This document shows positions 17,255 through 25,965 of a stretch of DNA of 64,000 nucleotides, one piece after another (positions within the stretch are counted from its first letter, which is position 1; each line of letters starts with the position of its first letter). The DNA is from an uncultured Romboutsia sp. Its GTDB lineage: Bacteria > Bacillota > Clostridia > Peptostreptococcales > Peptostreptococcaceae. Position numbers and translations under genes: made by a program. Below the pieces are notes generated by a model that saw only the letters and a list, made by a program, of their open reading frames with translations, searched no databases and had not been told where the DNA came from. The stretch covers positions 10,426-74,425 of the forward strand of contig CALFLM010000017.1 of assembly GCA_937880075.1 (NCBI GenBank), given 5' to 3'.

Positions 17255-18438
17255 TTATGTCAATAAATTTATATTAAATTTTTTATTTATTGAATAGTTT
17301 ATATTATTCAATAAACTATTTAAAGGAATATTTTTATTTATCGCTATCTTTCTACAGTCTTCATATTCAGGAGTAGCTCTGATTAGTTTACCATTATAGT
17401 ATCCTAATTTTACTGTTATTTTACCATATTCAGTTTCTATTTTAGTAAACTTTCTATCTAATGTTACTCTATTATACTTATTATATCTTATTCCAAATGT
17501 ACTAGTTTGTAGTAACATTAAATCAATAAATTTATTTAAATCATCTTCTTTACATAAAATACATAATTTAGTTGCAGGCCTATTTTTTTTCATATATATA
17601 CTTTGAGTATAAATATCTAGTACCCCCTCATCTATAAATCTTTCGTATATATATGAATATACTTCAGAAGACATATCATCAATATTGGCAACTATCTCAT
17701 ATATAAACTCTTCTTTTTTTTTACACCTAAAATAGTTCTTAATATATTAGGTACTTCGAATTTCTTATGACCTATTCCATAACCAATTTGCTTAACTTCA
17801 AGTTCTAATATATCTACAAAACCATCACATAAAGTTTTTATTATTGCTGCTCCTGTTGGCGTTGTACACTCACCTTTAACTGTATTTAGCTTTATAGGTA
17901 CATCTTTTAGAATTTCTATTGTTGCAGGTGCAGGTACCGGCATAAGACCATGATCACACTTTACAAACCCTGACCCTACTGGAACTGCTGTTGCATATAT
18001 CTTATCTACACATAGTAAGTCTACTAATATACATGTACTTACTACATCTACTATAGAGTCTATGGCTCCAACTTCATGAAAATGTATTTTATCAATAGTA
18101 GTACCATGGACTTTAGCTTCTACCTCAGCTATAACCATAAATATCTTTTTAGCATTTTCTTTTACAGATTCATTAAGATAAGATTTATCTATAATCTCAT
18201 ATATATCGGATAAATGCCTATGTGAATCAACTTCCTTTGTAATAACCTCTACCTTTGTTCCTACTATCCCACTTTCATTTTTCTCTTGTATATTTATATT
18301 AAATTCATCACCTAAATTTAATTTGTTTATTTCTTCTAGAAAAATCTCTTTAGGTACTCCTAAATCTAATAATGTGGCTATGGTCATATCCCCCGATATT
18401 CCATTAACTATATCAAAATAAAGTATTCTTTCTTCCAT
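17255..18438 (-). CDS. larC: Nickel-pincer cofactor synthase LarC, split by -1 frameshift
   Basis: LarC inserts nickel into the pincer nucleotide used by lactate racemase-type enzymes. The zero frame runs from 18438 to a stop at 17692 (248 residues, LarC1) and contains the histidine-rich metal region around KVHGTTIDKIHFHEVG. The rest (LarC2) is in the -1 frame and ends at 17255. At the junction nine consecutive A (17714-17722 on the complement) precede G, giving A-AAA-AAG as in dnaX. A -1 slip yields a continuous LarC of about 395 residues running GVKKKEEFIYEIVANIDDMS. LarC made through frameshifting is described in Lactobacillus plantarum. An apparent ATG at 17674 is internal. larB lies just upstream in the same operon. 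Confidence 0.85.
17713..17723 (-). other. Slippery A-run, programmed -1 frameshift in larC
   Basis: Nine A followed by G on the coding strand. The zero frame reads GTA AAA AAA AAG and stops 7 codons later. Slipping back one base joins the two conserved parts of LarC without losing a residue. Confidence 0.75.
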
Positions 18439-18466
18439 ATCTTAGCTCCTTAATTCTATCTAAAAT

Positions 18467-19210
18467 CTAATCCAATTTATTTATCATTGATGCTAAGTAT
18501 CCCGCTCCAAATCCATTGTCTATATTAACTACTGATATACCAGATGCACAGCTATTTAACATAGTTAAAAGTGCAGATAACCCACCAAAGTTTGCTCCAT
18601 ATCCAATAGATGTAGGAACTGCTATGACAGGTACATCTACAAGTCCACCTACCACACTAGGTAGTGCTCCTTCCATTCCTGCTACTGCAATTACTACTCT
18701 AGCCCTTTGTAATATATGCTTTTTATTAAGTAGTCTATGTATTCCTGCAACCCCAACATCATAAACCCTTTCAACATCATTGCCTAAAAATTGTGCTGTA
18801 TAGTAAGCTTCATCTGCAATTGGTATATCAGATGTTCCTCCACTAACAACTACGATTTTGCCTTTACCTCTATTAGATATTTCATTATTTTTAATTTTTA
18901 ATATTTTAGATAGTTCTTCATATTCAGAATTAGTATAAATACTTTTTATCTTTTCAAAAGTCTCTTTTCTGCATCTAGTTCCTAATATATTTGATCCCTT
19001 TTTAATCATTCTCTCTATAATTCCTAATATATGTTCATCACTCTTACCTTCACAATAAATAACTTCTGGATATCCATTTCTTATTTCTCTATGATGATCT
19101 ATATTGGCGTATCCAATATCTTCATAAGGTAAATCTTTAAGCAATTTTAATGCATCATCTATATTAATAGAACCACTTTTAACATTATGTAACAATTCTT
19201 TTAAATTCAT
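18467..19210 (-). CDS. larB: Pincer cofactor biosynthesis protein LarB
   Basis: Carboxylates and hydrolyses nicotinic acid adenine dinucleotide, the first step to the nickel-pincer nucleotide. The 247 residues have a C-terminal PurE-like AIR-carboxylase domain (about 120-245) with VVSGGTSDIPIADEA and the segment VAVPTSIGYGANFGG. It is 28 bp upstream of larC. larE and the racemase gene larA are not in this window, so the enzyme that uses the cofactor is unknown here. Confidence 0.9.
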   Translation of the reverse strand: MNLKELLHNVKSGSINIDDALKLLKDLPYEDIGYANIDHHREIRNGYPEVIYCEGKSDEHILGIIERMIKKGSNILGTRCRKETFEKIKSIYTNSEYEELSKILKIKNNEISNRGKGKIVVVSGGTSDIPIADEAYYTAQFLGNDVERVYDVGVAGIHRLLNKKHILQRARVVIAVAGMEGALPSVVGGLVDVPVIAVPTSIGYGANFGGLSALLTMLNSCASGISVVNIDNGFGAGYLASMINKLD

Positions 19211-19396
19211 ATATTTTTCTCCCCTTATTTATAGTTACTAATATAATATTTTTTATATCAGTAGTATTATATATCGAACTTAATAATAATTTTATCTAAT
19301 ATTTTATATATTTGGTATATTAATCCTAAAATTTATTAATTTAATATTAACAGTAATTTGATTAAGTTTTATACTCTACTCATATTGTAAATTAAT

Positions 19397-19513
19397 CTGT
19401 TGTGCTAGTTAATCTCTACACATATTGAAAATGTTATACAGCATTTTTTAATAATTTACTTTTATATAATCAACCCTAGTAATTTCAATGACTAAATTTA
19501 ACTAGCACAACGA
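19397..19513. repeat. Palindromic repeat family 1, copy 1
   Basis: About 117 bp with 13-bp inverted ends TTGTGCTAGTTAA / TTAACTAGCACAA and internal TTGAAA/TTTCAA arms, so it folds back on itself. A second copy lies 230 bp away in the same orientation, and a third is at 34225-34342. It is MITE-like, with no coding capacity. Confidence 0.9.
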
Positions 19514-19535
19514 GTTATATTAATTAATACTTATA

Positions 19536-19585
19536 AAATATAAAAGAGAGCAATTTTAATAAAAAAATTACTCTCTTTTATATTT
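19536..19585 (-). terminator. Hairpin terminator between repeat copies, 3' of the GPH symporter gene
   Basis: AAATATAAAAGAGAG / CTCTCTTTTATATTT, 15-bp perfect stem with A/T runs. It could stop transcripts from either side of the larB/symporter gap (19211-19773). Confidence 0.7.
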
Positions 19586-19626
19586 TTGATATTCAATTAA
19601 TAAGTAATAATTTAATAATATATTAA

Positions 19627-19744
19627 TCTGTTGTGCTAGTTAATCTCTACGCATATTGAAAATGCTATACAGCATTTTTTAATAATTCACTTTTATATAA
19701 TCAACCCTAGTAATTTCAATGACTAAATTTAACTAGCACAACGA
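19627..19744. repeat. Palindromic repeat family 1, copy 2
   Basis: Nearly identical to copy 1, with only a few substitutions, same ends and same orientation. It lies 30 bp 3' of the symporter stop. The two copies bracket the hairpin terminator. Confidence 0.9.
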
Positions 19745-19773
19745 GTTATATTATATTTATTAAATTATCTACT

Positions 19774-21234
19774 CTAAGCGTTCTTAAGTTCTTGTATATG
19801 CTCTTGAACTTCTTCCATCTTTGCTTTATCAAGTGGATAGAACTTCATAGCTATTATTGATGCTATCCATCCTAACATTGGCATTCCTATAAACAGGAAC
19901 ATTGTCATCCATAACATTTGTGGACTAGATGCATCAGTTACATCTGGCATTCTATCTGCAAATCCTATTGATGCAACAGCAAGTGCTATTATAGTTGTTG
20001 CAAAAGATGATATAACCTTATCTATAAATGAGAATAATGTTCCCATCATCCCCGGCACAAAACGTCCACTTAAGTAAGTTTCATAGTCAGCACAGTCTGA
20101 TATCATCGGTATAACAAATGCCCCTGATACACCAACTGCTCCTTTGGCAATTATATATATTGCTATAAATGCAATTGTCATAAAACTCATATTTTTTAAA
20201 CTTATTTGTGTTGGATCCCCTAAAACTAATAATGCAAATAATGCAGTATATGAAAGAATTGAAGCCCATGTTCCTACAACTAAAGCTTTCTTTTGGCCTA
20301 GTTTTTGTGCATATTTTGTACCAATCATAGTTATTAATATATTTGGTATTAATATTATTGTACCTACAGTACCTGCTAAAGAATAATCTCCCATTAATAT
20401 ACCAAATAACATTACTGTAACTGTTGCATTAGTTGAAACACTCATTGCTATTTTATCAGTACTTGCTGCTATTATAAGCATTTGTAAAGCTCTGTTACCT
20501 TTTAATACTGACCAATAATCTTTGAAACCAACTTTTGGAGCCTTATGTCCTAAACCAAAGAATTCTGTTCTATCTTTAGTCCATATACCAAATACAGCTA
20601 ATGCCGTTAATATAGCTGAACCTATTATAGTAACAGTTATTAGTTCATGGTATAAACCTAATGATCCAAATCCACCATGTTTTGGTACTAAATAACTTGA
20701 TATATAAATTTGCATTCCATTGAAAAGTATTGCATTATATATTGCATCAAATAAACCAAATTTAGGTCTTTTTGCAGGGTTATTTGTCATACACGCTTGA
20801 CCAGCCTTTGTACAAGCTGTTTGACAAGTATATCCAATTATATAAACTGCATAGCATCCTATAAAGTATATTAATCTAATATTTTCAGGAACTTTATGTA
20901 CAGTTGTGTATATTACAAAAGTCGTTAATCCTAATATAATATTACCTACTACTATAAATGGTCTAAACTTACCAAATTTACCATCTGTTTTGTCTATTAA
21001 AAATCCTACTACTGGGTCTGTTATACCATCAAATATACGCATTGCTGTTAGTATAAAACCAACTACTGTAACTAATAAACCAGCTATACCTGTTGCATAC
21101 ATTGATATATACCCCATAGCAAACATATAAAGATTTGTAGCTGTATTGTTTAAAGCAAATAAACCTAATCTCCACGTTGGACAATCATTGTATGAACCTG
21201 TATTATCCATTGCTTTACTTAATTTTACTTCCAT
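19774..21234 (-). CDS. GPH-family sugar:cation symporter
   Basis: Membrane importer of the glycoside-pentoside-hexuronide family (YicJ/MelB type), about 486 residues and 12 membrane segments. The family pattern is visible near the N-terminus (GITDPVVGFLIDKTDGKFGKFRPF), including the conserved aspartates. I moved the start to ATG 21234, 10 nt after AGGGGG, because the upstream 25 residues lack homology-like character. It lies 3' of two oxidoreductase/isomerase genes on the same strand and probably brings in their substrate, perhaps a glycoside or uronide. Confidence 0.88.
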   Translation of the reverse strand: MEVKLSKAMDNTGSYNDCPTWRLGLFALNNTATNLYMFAMGYISMYATGIAGLLVTVVGFILTAMRIFDGITDPVVGFLIDKTDGKFGKFRPFIVVGNIILGLTTFVIYTTVHKVPENIRLIYFIGCYAVYIIGYTCQTACTKAGQACMTNNPAKRPKFGLFDAIYNAILFNGMQIYISSYLVPKHGGFGSLGLYHELITVTIIGSAILTALAVFGIWTKDRTEFFGLGHKAPKVGFKDYWSVLKGNRALQMLIIAASTDKIAMSVSTNATVTVMLFGILMGDYSLAGTVGTIILIPNILITMIGTKYAQKLGQKKALVVGTWASILSYTALFALLVLGDPTQISLKNMSFMTIAFIAIYIIAKGAVGVSGAFVIPMISDCADYETYLSGRFVPGMMGTLFSFIDKVISSFATTIIALAVASIGFADRMPDVTDASSPQMLWMTMFLFIGMPMLGWIASIIAMKFYPLDKAKMEEVQEHIQELKNA

Positions 21235-21423
21235 ACATTTATTTCCCCCTATTCGCCATAATAACGTTTTCCCAACCTTTAAAAATAAACTAATGTTTAT
21301 TTGGAGCATTTGATAATTTGTGTAATTTACTTCTATATACTTTCTTTTTTTTCATAAATCTATAAATTATTTATATTAGTCCATCTTTTATATTGATTTT
21401 TTTTTAACAATATATACTACAAA

Positions 21424-21543
21424 TATATATACTTTTTTAATTAAAATACTTCATTAAGTAAAATTATTATTTTGTATTGTTTAAAAGTATCATAAATAAT
21501 AAAAGTATTTTATAATGTAGAATTATTATTAGAATATATATAT
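21424..21543. repeat. Repeat family 3, copy i
   Basis: About 120 bp of AT-rich sequence with the core TTAATTAAAATACTTCATTA on one side and AAAGTATTTTATAATGTAG on the other, forming large inverted arms. Copies ii and iii are at 30456-30573 and 45740-45858 in the same orientation. It lies 190 bp upstream of the symporter start. Confidence 0.88.
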
Positions 21544-21550
21544 TTTAAGC

Positions 21551-21588
21551 TTAGCATTGTTAAAACATCAAAATTTTAACAATGCTAA
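21551..21588 (-). terminator. Hairpin 3' of the isomerase gene
   Basis: TTAGCATTGTTAAAA / TTTTAACAATGCTAA, 15-bp perfect stem. There is no real T-run, so it may be a weak terminator or an mRNA-end stabiliser. Confidence 0.55.
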
Positions 21589-21609
21589 ATTATATCATAA
21601 TTCTATATA

Positions 21610-22500
21610 CTATATATTTACACTACAACATACACTATTATGATTAAATCTATCTTCAAAACCTAAATTTCTAAGATTATTTGCACTTATTTCTAAGCTT
21701 TCAAATGGATCTCTACCGTATGTATTATCTTGCTCTATGAATATATGCTCTACTCCTGTTTCTCCAGCTAAATCTATTATAGCTTTTATGTCTAAGTTTC
21801 CTTCACCTATTTCAGCAAATTCAACTACATCAGCCATACTTCTCATTATACCTTCTACTCCACCAGATAAATCAAGAGTTTGGTTTATTCTGTAGTCTTT
21901 TATGTGTATTATCTTAGTTCTTCCTTCTAATTTCTTTATCCATTCTAAAGGATTTACTCCACCTCTTTGTAACCAATGTACATCAAGTTCAAATCCTAGG
22001 TATTCTGGATCACTTTCTTCAACCATTATATCCATTAAATATTTACCATCATATTTAGAGAACTCCATGTGATGGTTGTGATAGTATAATGATAAACCTT
22101 CTTCTTTTAATCTTCTTCCCATTTCATTTAATTCTTTAGTATATTCTATTATTTTTTCTTTTGAACCTAAACAATCAAAAGATATCATACCTATTCTTAT
22201 ATATTTACAACCTAAAGCCTTAGTATCAGCTACTATTTTATCAAAATCATCTCTTAAGTTTTCCATTTTTATTCCTGGAATCATTGCTTTTATAGATGCA
22301 CTTGTAGCACAAACTTTCATGTCAAATTCTTCTAAAGAGCTTTTTATTTCTGCTACATTTTCAGGTGTCATTTCTACTTGTGATAATTCAACTGTAGAAA
22401 ATCCTATTTCTTTAACTTTTTTAAATATTTCTCTTATTCCATCTTGAGCTATTTTATCTTTTAGCATCATCATTTGAACGCCTATTGTAGGTTTTTGCAT
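21610..22500 (-). CDS. Sugar phosphate isomerase/epimerase-like TIM-barrel protein
   Basis: About 296 residues of the AP-endonuclease-2/xylose-isomerase-like superfamily, whose members isomerise, epimerise or cleave (keto-)sugars with a divalent metal. Candidate metal ligands lie in YYHNHHMEF, GFELDVHWL, IIHIKDYR and IFIEQDNTY. The ATG at 22500 follows GGGGGGA; a TTG upstream is less likely. It overlaps the 3' end of the Gfo/Idh gene by 19 bp, implying coupled translation and a shared pathway. The exact reaction is unknown. Confidence 0.85.
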   Translation of the reverse strand: MQKPTIGVQMMMLKDKIAQDGIREIFKKVKEIGFSTVELSQVEMTPENVAEIKSSLEEFDMKVCATSASIKAMIPGIKMENLRDDFDKIVADTKALGCKYIRIGMISFDCLGSKEKIIEYTKELNEMGRRLKEEGLSLYYHNHHMEFSKYDGKYLMDIMVEESDPEYLGFELDVHWLQRGGVNPLEWIKKLEGRTKIIHIKDYRINQTLDLSGGVEGIMRSMADVVEFAEIGEGNLDIKAIIDLAGETGVEHIFIEQDNTYGRDPFESLEISANNLRNLGFEDRFNHNSVCCSVNI

Positions 22501-23504
22501 AATATATCCCCCCAAAGTATTGTTTTTCTTAATTCAGAAGACTCTCTTATTGAATCTATAATTTTTATAGAAGTCATTGCATCTTCTATATGTATGTAAT
22601 CATTAGAGTTATTTATTAAACAGTCATAGTATTTATTTATTAATTTACCATGACTAGCCCCATAGTAATGCTTTGAACCACTAAGTCTTTCATCTTCCGC
22701 TATTTCAATAAGGTCTCCGTCTATATGTCTATATAATTTACTATCTTTGATACTAAACATTCCATTTTCTAATACAACCTCTATTTCTACACTTGAATTA
22801 GTTGCATTAGCTATTGTTGCAAAGAATATTCCTTTTGCTCCATTTTCAAAATTTATAATTGCGTTTACTGTATCTTCAACTTCTATATCATAATCTAAAA
22901 AGTTATCTACATTTCCTTTTATAGACTTTATATTTCCACCTAGTAATTGCATTAAATCTAATGTATGTACTGATTGGTTAATCATAACTCCACCACCAGC
23001 AAACTCCATTTTACCTCTCCATGGTTTTACTGCGTAATATTCTTTAGGTCTATTCCATGCAACTAAACCTTTTATTCCTATTATCTTTCCATAAACACCA
23101 GAATCAATTATTTCTTTAAGTTTTTCAACAGTATTGTTGTATCTATTTTGTAAACATATACATATATTTGTATCTGTATTATCACTTAATTCTATAAATT
23201 TTTCAGCTTCCTCTGTATCTAAGCAAAGTGGTTTTTCTAGGAGTACATTTACTCCTAGATTAGCCACTTCTTTAGTTACAGGGTAATGAAGGTAATGTGG
23301 TAAGCATATATGCACACAGTCTAATTGCTCTTTTTGAATCATTTCTATATAATCAGTATAGAAATTTACATTTTCAATTAAGCTACTCTTAGTTTCATCT
23401 ATATCACATACCGCTACTAATTCTGCCTTCTCACTTGACTTGATAGAATGAAGATGAATCATAGAAACATCTCCTAGACCTATGACACCCACTCTTAGAG
23501 CCAT
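22482..23504 (-). CDS. Gfo/Idh/MocA-family oxidoreductase
   Basis: NAD(P)-dependent sugar or cyclitol dehydrogenase, 340 residues. The N-terminal Rossmann fold has the dinucleotide motif around residues 7-14 (VIGLGDVS) and the family EKP motif with K91. The C-terminal alpha/beta domain contains GGGVMINQSVHTLDLMQ with the catalytic His. An AGAAGGGG Shine-Dalgarno precedes the ATG. Its 3' end overlaps the isomerase gene, and the fused isomerase-dehydrogenase lies 29 bp upstream. The three genes form an operon for oxidation and rearrangement of a sugar. Confidence 0.9.
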   Translation of the reverse strand: MALRVGVIGLGDVSMIHLHSIKSSEKAELVAVCDIDETKSSLIENVNFYTDYIEMIQKEQLDCVHICLPHYLHYPVTKEVANLGVNVLLEKPLCLDTEEAEKFIELSDNTDTNICICLQNRYNNTVEKLKEIIDSGVYGKIIGIKGLVAWNRPKEYYAVKPWRGKMEFAGGGVMINQSVHTLDLMQLLGGNIKSIKGNVDNFLDYDIEVEDTVNAIINFENGAKGIFFATIANATNSSVEIEVVLENGMFSIKDSKLYRHIDGDLIEIAEDERLSGSKHYYGASHGKLINKYYDCLINNSNDYIHIEDAMTSIKIIDSIRESSELRKTILWGDILCKNLQ

Positions 23505-23533
23505 ACATTCCCCTTCTTTCTGCTTTATATCTC

Positions 23534-25606
23534 TTATGCAAAAACTTCTTCTTTATTTTTAGCTTCTTCTTCTATTCTCTTATTTAATTCTGATAAGTAT
23601 AAATCTTCATTGAATGGTAATTCAACATCTTGACCTAACCAACTAGATAAGTGCATTGCATTTGATAACATTACACCTTTTATACCTTCTGTTCCAGGAG
23701 CTAATAATGGAGTTCCTTCTAATATAGCTTCTGTGAAGTTTATCATAACGTTAACATGTTGAGTTCCCCATTGATCTGGTATTTCAAATTCTTCAACATC
23801 GAACATATCTGACATACCTTCTCCTCTGAATAAGTTAGCAACATCAGCAAATGTTAATCTCTTATTTAATTCATTTTCACTTTCTTTCATCCTCTTAACT
23901 GTTACTTTCTTACTTCCTTCAACTAATATCTTACCTTTATCTCCGTGTATTTCAAATCTATCAGTTCCTAATATATCGTGTGTACAAGTTATGAATGTTC
24001 CTGTAGCTCCGTTTGGATACTCAACAAATGCAGTAACATCATCTTCAACTGCTATATTTCTGTGAGAACCAAATTGTAAGTTAGCTCTTACTTTAGATGG
24101 CATTCCACATATCCATTGCCATAAGTCTAATTGGTGAGGTGCTTGATTAGCTAAAACTCCTCCACCTTCTCCAGACCAAGTCGCTCTCCAGCTACTCATA
24201 TCGTAGTATGCTTGTGGTCTCCACCAAGTAGTTATTATCCAGTTAGTTCTTCTTATTTCCCCTATTTCTCCATTAGCTACTATTTCTTTTATTTTTTGGT
24301 ATAATGGGTTTGTTCTTTGATTGAACATCATACCAAATGTTAAGTGTGGTTTAGACTCTGCTAATTCATTCATTTCTCTAACTTTTTTAGTGTAAACACC
24401 AGCTGGTTTTTCAACTAATGTATGTAAATCTCTATTTAATGCTTCTATAGCTATTACTGGATGGTCGTAGTGTGGAGTTGCTATTAATACAGCATCTATT
24501 TCTTTACTATCTAACATATCTATGTAGTTATCAAAGAATTTAACATCCTTAGGTAATTTTTCTGAAGCCCACTCTTTCTTTTCTGGGTTAACATCACATA
24601 CAGCTGTAAGTCTAGCATTTTTAACTTTTCCTTCTGCTAACCAAGTTGCATGAGATCCTCCCATTTGTCCTATACCAACTATCCCAAATCTAACTTCTTT
24701 CATTTCTCTTCCCCCTATTGTTTTTAATCTAAAATCTATACTCTTTAGTATATCTACTAAAGATTTATACTGAAGTGCATATGCACTTTCGCCATCTAAC
24801 CCCTTGTCTGTCTTTATAATATCATGTACATCTTCTAATTCTAAATCTTTTAATGAATCAAATATTACTAAGTGTGGTTCCATAGTTAAAAAACCTTCAT
24901 ATCCATTTCTTATAGCATCTGTTAAGATTTCTTCTATCTTTCCTTCACCTGTACCACATACAACATTTTCTTTATCAGCTTGATTAGCATCTTTTATGTG
25001 GTAGTATTTTATATAATCTTTTAAAAGTTTATAACATTCTTTAGTATCTTCTTTACATTGAACGAAGTTTGCAAAGTCAAATATTCCCTTGAAGTTATCT
25101 GAAGCAACTTCTTTAAATATAGTTAAACATCTACTAGCTATATCACCGTATATATCTTTTTCATTTTCATGAAGTAGAACTACATTATATTTTTCTGCTA
25201 TATTAGCAAATATTTTTAACTTCTTTATGACCTCATCTTTATAATCTTCAGGATTTTGTTCCTTTGGAATATAAAAACTAAATATTCTAATATATTTACA
25301 TTCTAATATATTAGCCATTTTACAAAGTTTTTCTAATAAATCAACTTGTTTTTCAAATCCTTCATTATCATCAATAAATACTTTTCCTATAGGAGAACCT
25401 ATAGAAGAAACTTTTATTATATATTCATCTAACTTAGGTTTTATATACTCATTAAGTTCTTCTATAGAATATTCACTGAAGTTCTTCTCATTTACACCTC
25501 TTATAGATATATAGTTCATTCCTAGCTTTTTAACGGTTTCTAGTTGAGTATCAAAATCGCTACTTATTTCATCTGAGAAACCAGATATATGTATATTTTG
25601 CAACAT
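23534..25606 (-). CDS. Fused TIM-barrel isomerase/epimerase and Gfo/Idh/MocA oxidoreductase
   Basis: A 690-residue open frame with two enzymes. Residues 1 to about 285 form an isomerase/epimerase-like barrel (IFDFANF, YYHIKDAN, FLTMEPH). Residues 302-690 form a complete Gfo/Idh/MocA dehydrogenase (GIVGIGQMGGSH, EKPAG with K400, NQAPHQLDLWQW with H491). The linker GGRE is encoded by a good Shine-Dalgarno (AGGGGGAAGAGAA) before ATG 24703, so the dehydrogenase may also be made separately. This is either a true fusion or two genes whose stop codon was lost. Its 5' start follows AGGGGG. Companion genes downstream encode the same two enzyme types unfused, plus a GPH symporter. Confidence 0.85.
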   Translation of the reverse strand: MLQNIHISGFSDEISSDFDTQLETVKKLGMNYISIRGVNEKNFSEYSIEELNEYIKPKLDEYIIKVSSIGSPIGKVFIDDNEGFEKQVDLLEKLCKMANILECKYIRIFSFYIPKEQNPEDYKDEVIKKLKIFANIAEKYNVVLLHENEKDIYGDIASRCLTIFKEVASDNFKGIFDFANFVQCKEDTKECYKLLKDYIKYYHIKDANQADKENVVCGTGEGKIEEILTDAIRNGYEGFLTMEPHLVIFDSLKDLELEDVHDIIKTDKGLDGESAYALQYKSLVDILKSIDFRLKTIGGREMKEVRFGIVGIGQMGGSHATWLAEGKVKNARLTAVCDVNPEKKEWASEKLPKDVKFFDNYIDMLDSKEIDAVLIATPHYDHPVIAIEALNRDLHTLVEKPAGVYTKKVREMNELAESKPHLTFGMMFNQRTNPLYQKIKEIVANGEIGEIRRTNWIITTWWRPQAYYDMSSWRATWSGEGGGVLANQAPHQLDLWQWICGMPSKVRANLQFGSHRNIAVEDDVTAFVEYPNGATGTFITCTHDILGTDRFEIHGDKGKILVEGSKKVTVKRMKESENELNKRLTFADVANLFRGEGMSDMFDVEEFEIPDQWGTQHVNVMINFTEAILEGTPLLAPGTEGIKGVMLSNAMHLSSWLGQDVELPFNEDLYLSELNKRIEEEAKNKEEVFA

Positions 25607-25933
25607 TCATTCCCCCTACATCTCTTTTGTTATTTTTTTAACTTTAATTACTTTTAATATCTAGCATAAAACTTAATTAAGAATGTATTTTATATAATTC
25701 TAAAAAATATATATTATATATCTTCATGAATTCGTTTTCCCTTATGTTAGTATACTAGCATTCTTTTTTTAAATTAGCAATAAATATTCTTCTACATTAC
25801 CTTACACCATTTTACATCACTATTATAGTTATAAATTATTTTTATAATTTATATTTAATTTAGAAATCAGCTTTTAATTTTTACTATATTTTAATAATAA
25901 GTTTAGCTCAATCATAATTATATATAATAAAAT
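25607..25933 (-). promoter_or_regulatory. Upstream region of the sugar operon
   Basis: About 330 bp of AT-rich DNA carrying the operon promoter. TGAATTCGTTTTCC (25727-25740) differs from the CcpA cre consensus (TGWAANCGNTNWCA) at two of ten fixed positions and is only a weak candidate. Nothing else is evident. Confidence 0.25.
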
Positions 25934-25964
25934 AAAAAAGAGTAGCAAATTGCTACTCTTTTTT
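25934..25964 (-). terminator. Terminator of groES-groEL
   Basis: AAAAAAGAGTAGCA / TGCTACTCTTTTTT stem with a 4-nt loop, just 3' of the groEL stop. Confidence 0.9.
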
Positions 25965-25965
25965 A

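Noticed and set aside
17255..17674. Separate 139-residue gene downstream of larC
   Set aside because: Its reading frame extends upstream of the apparent ATG and joins the end of larC after a -1 shift; it is the second half of LarC.
19397..19744. Possible CRISPR-like direct repeat pair
   Set aside because: Only two long 117-bp copies, no short spacers of uniform length, no cas genes; the ends are inverted repeats.
25727..25740. Firm CcpA cre site before the sugar operon
   Set aside because: Two mismatches at conserved positions on either strand; noted only as a weak candidate.
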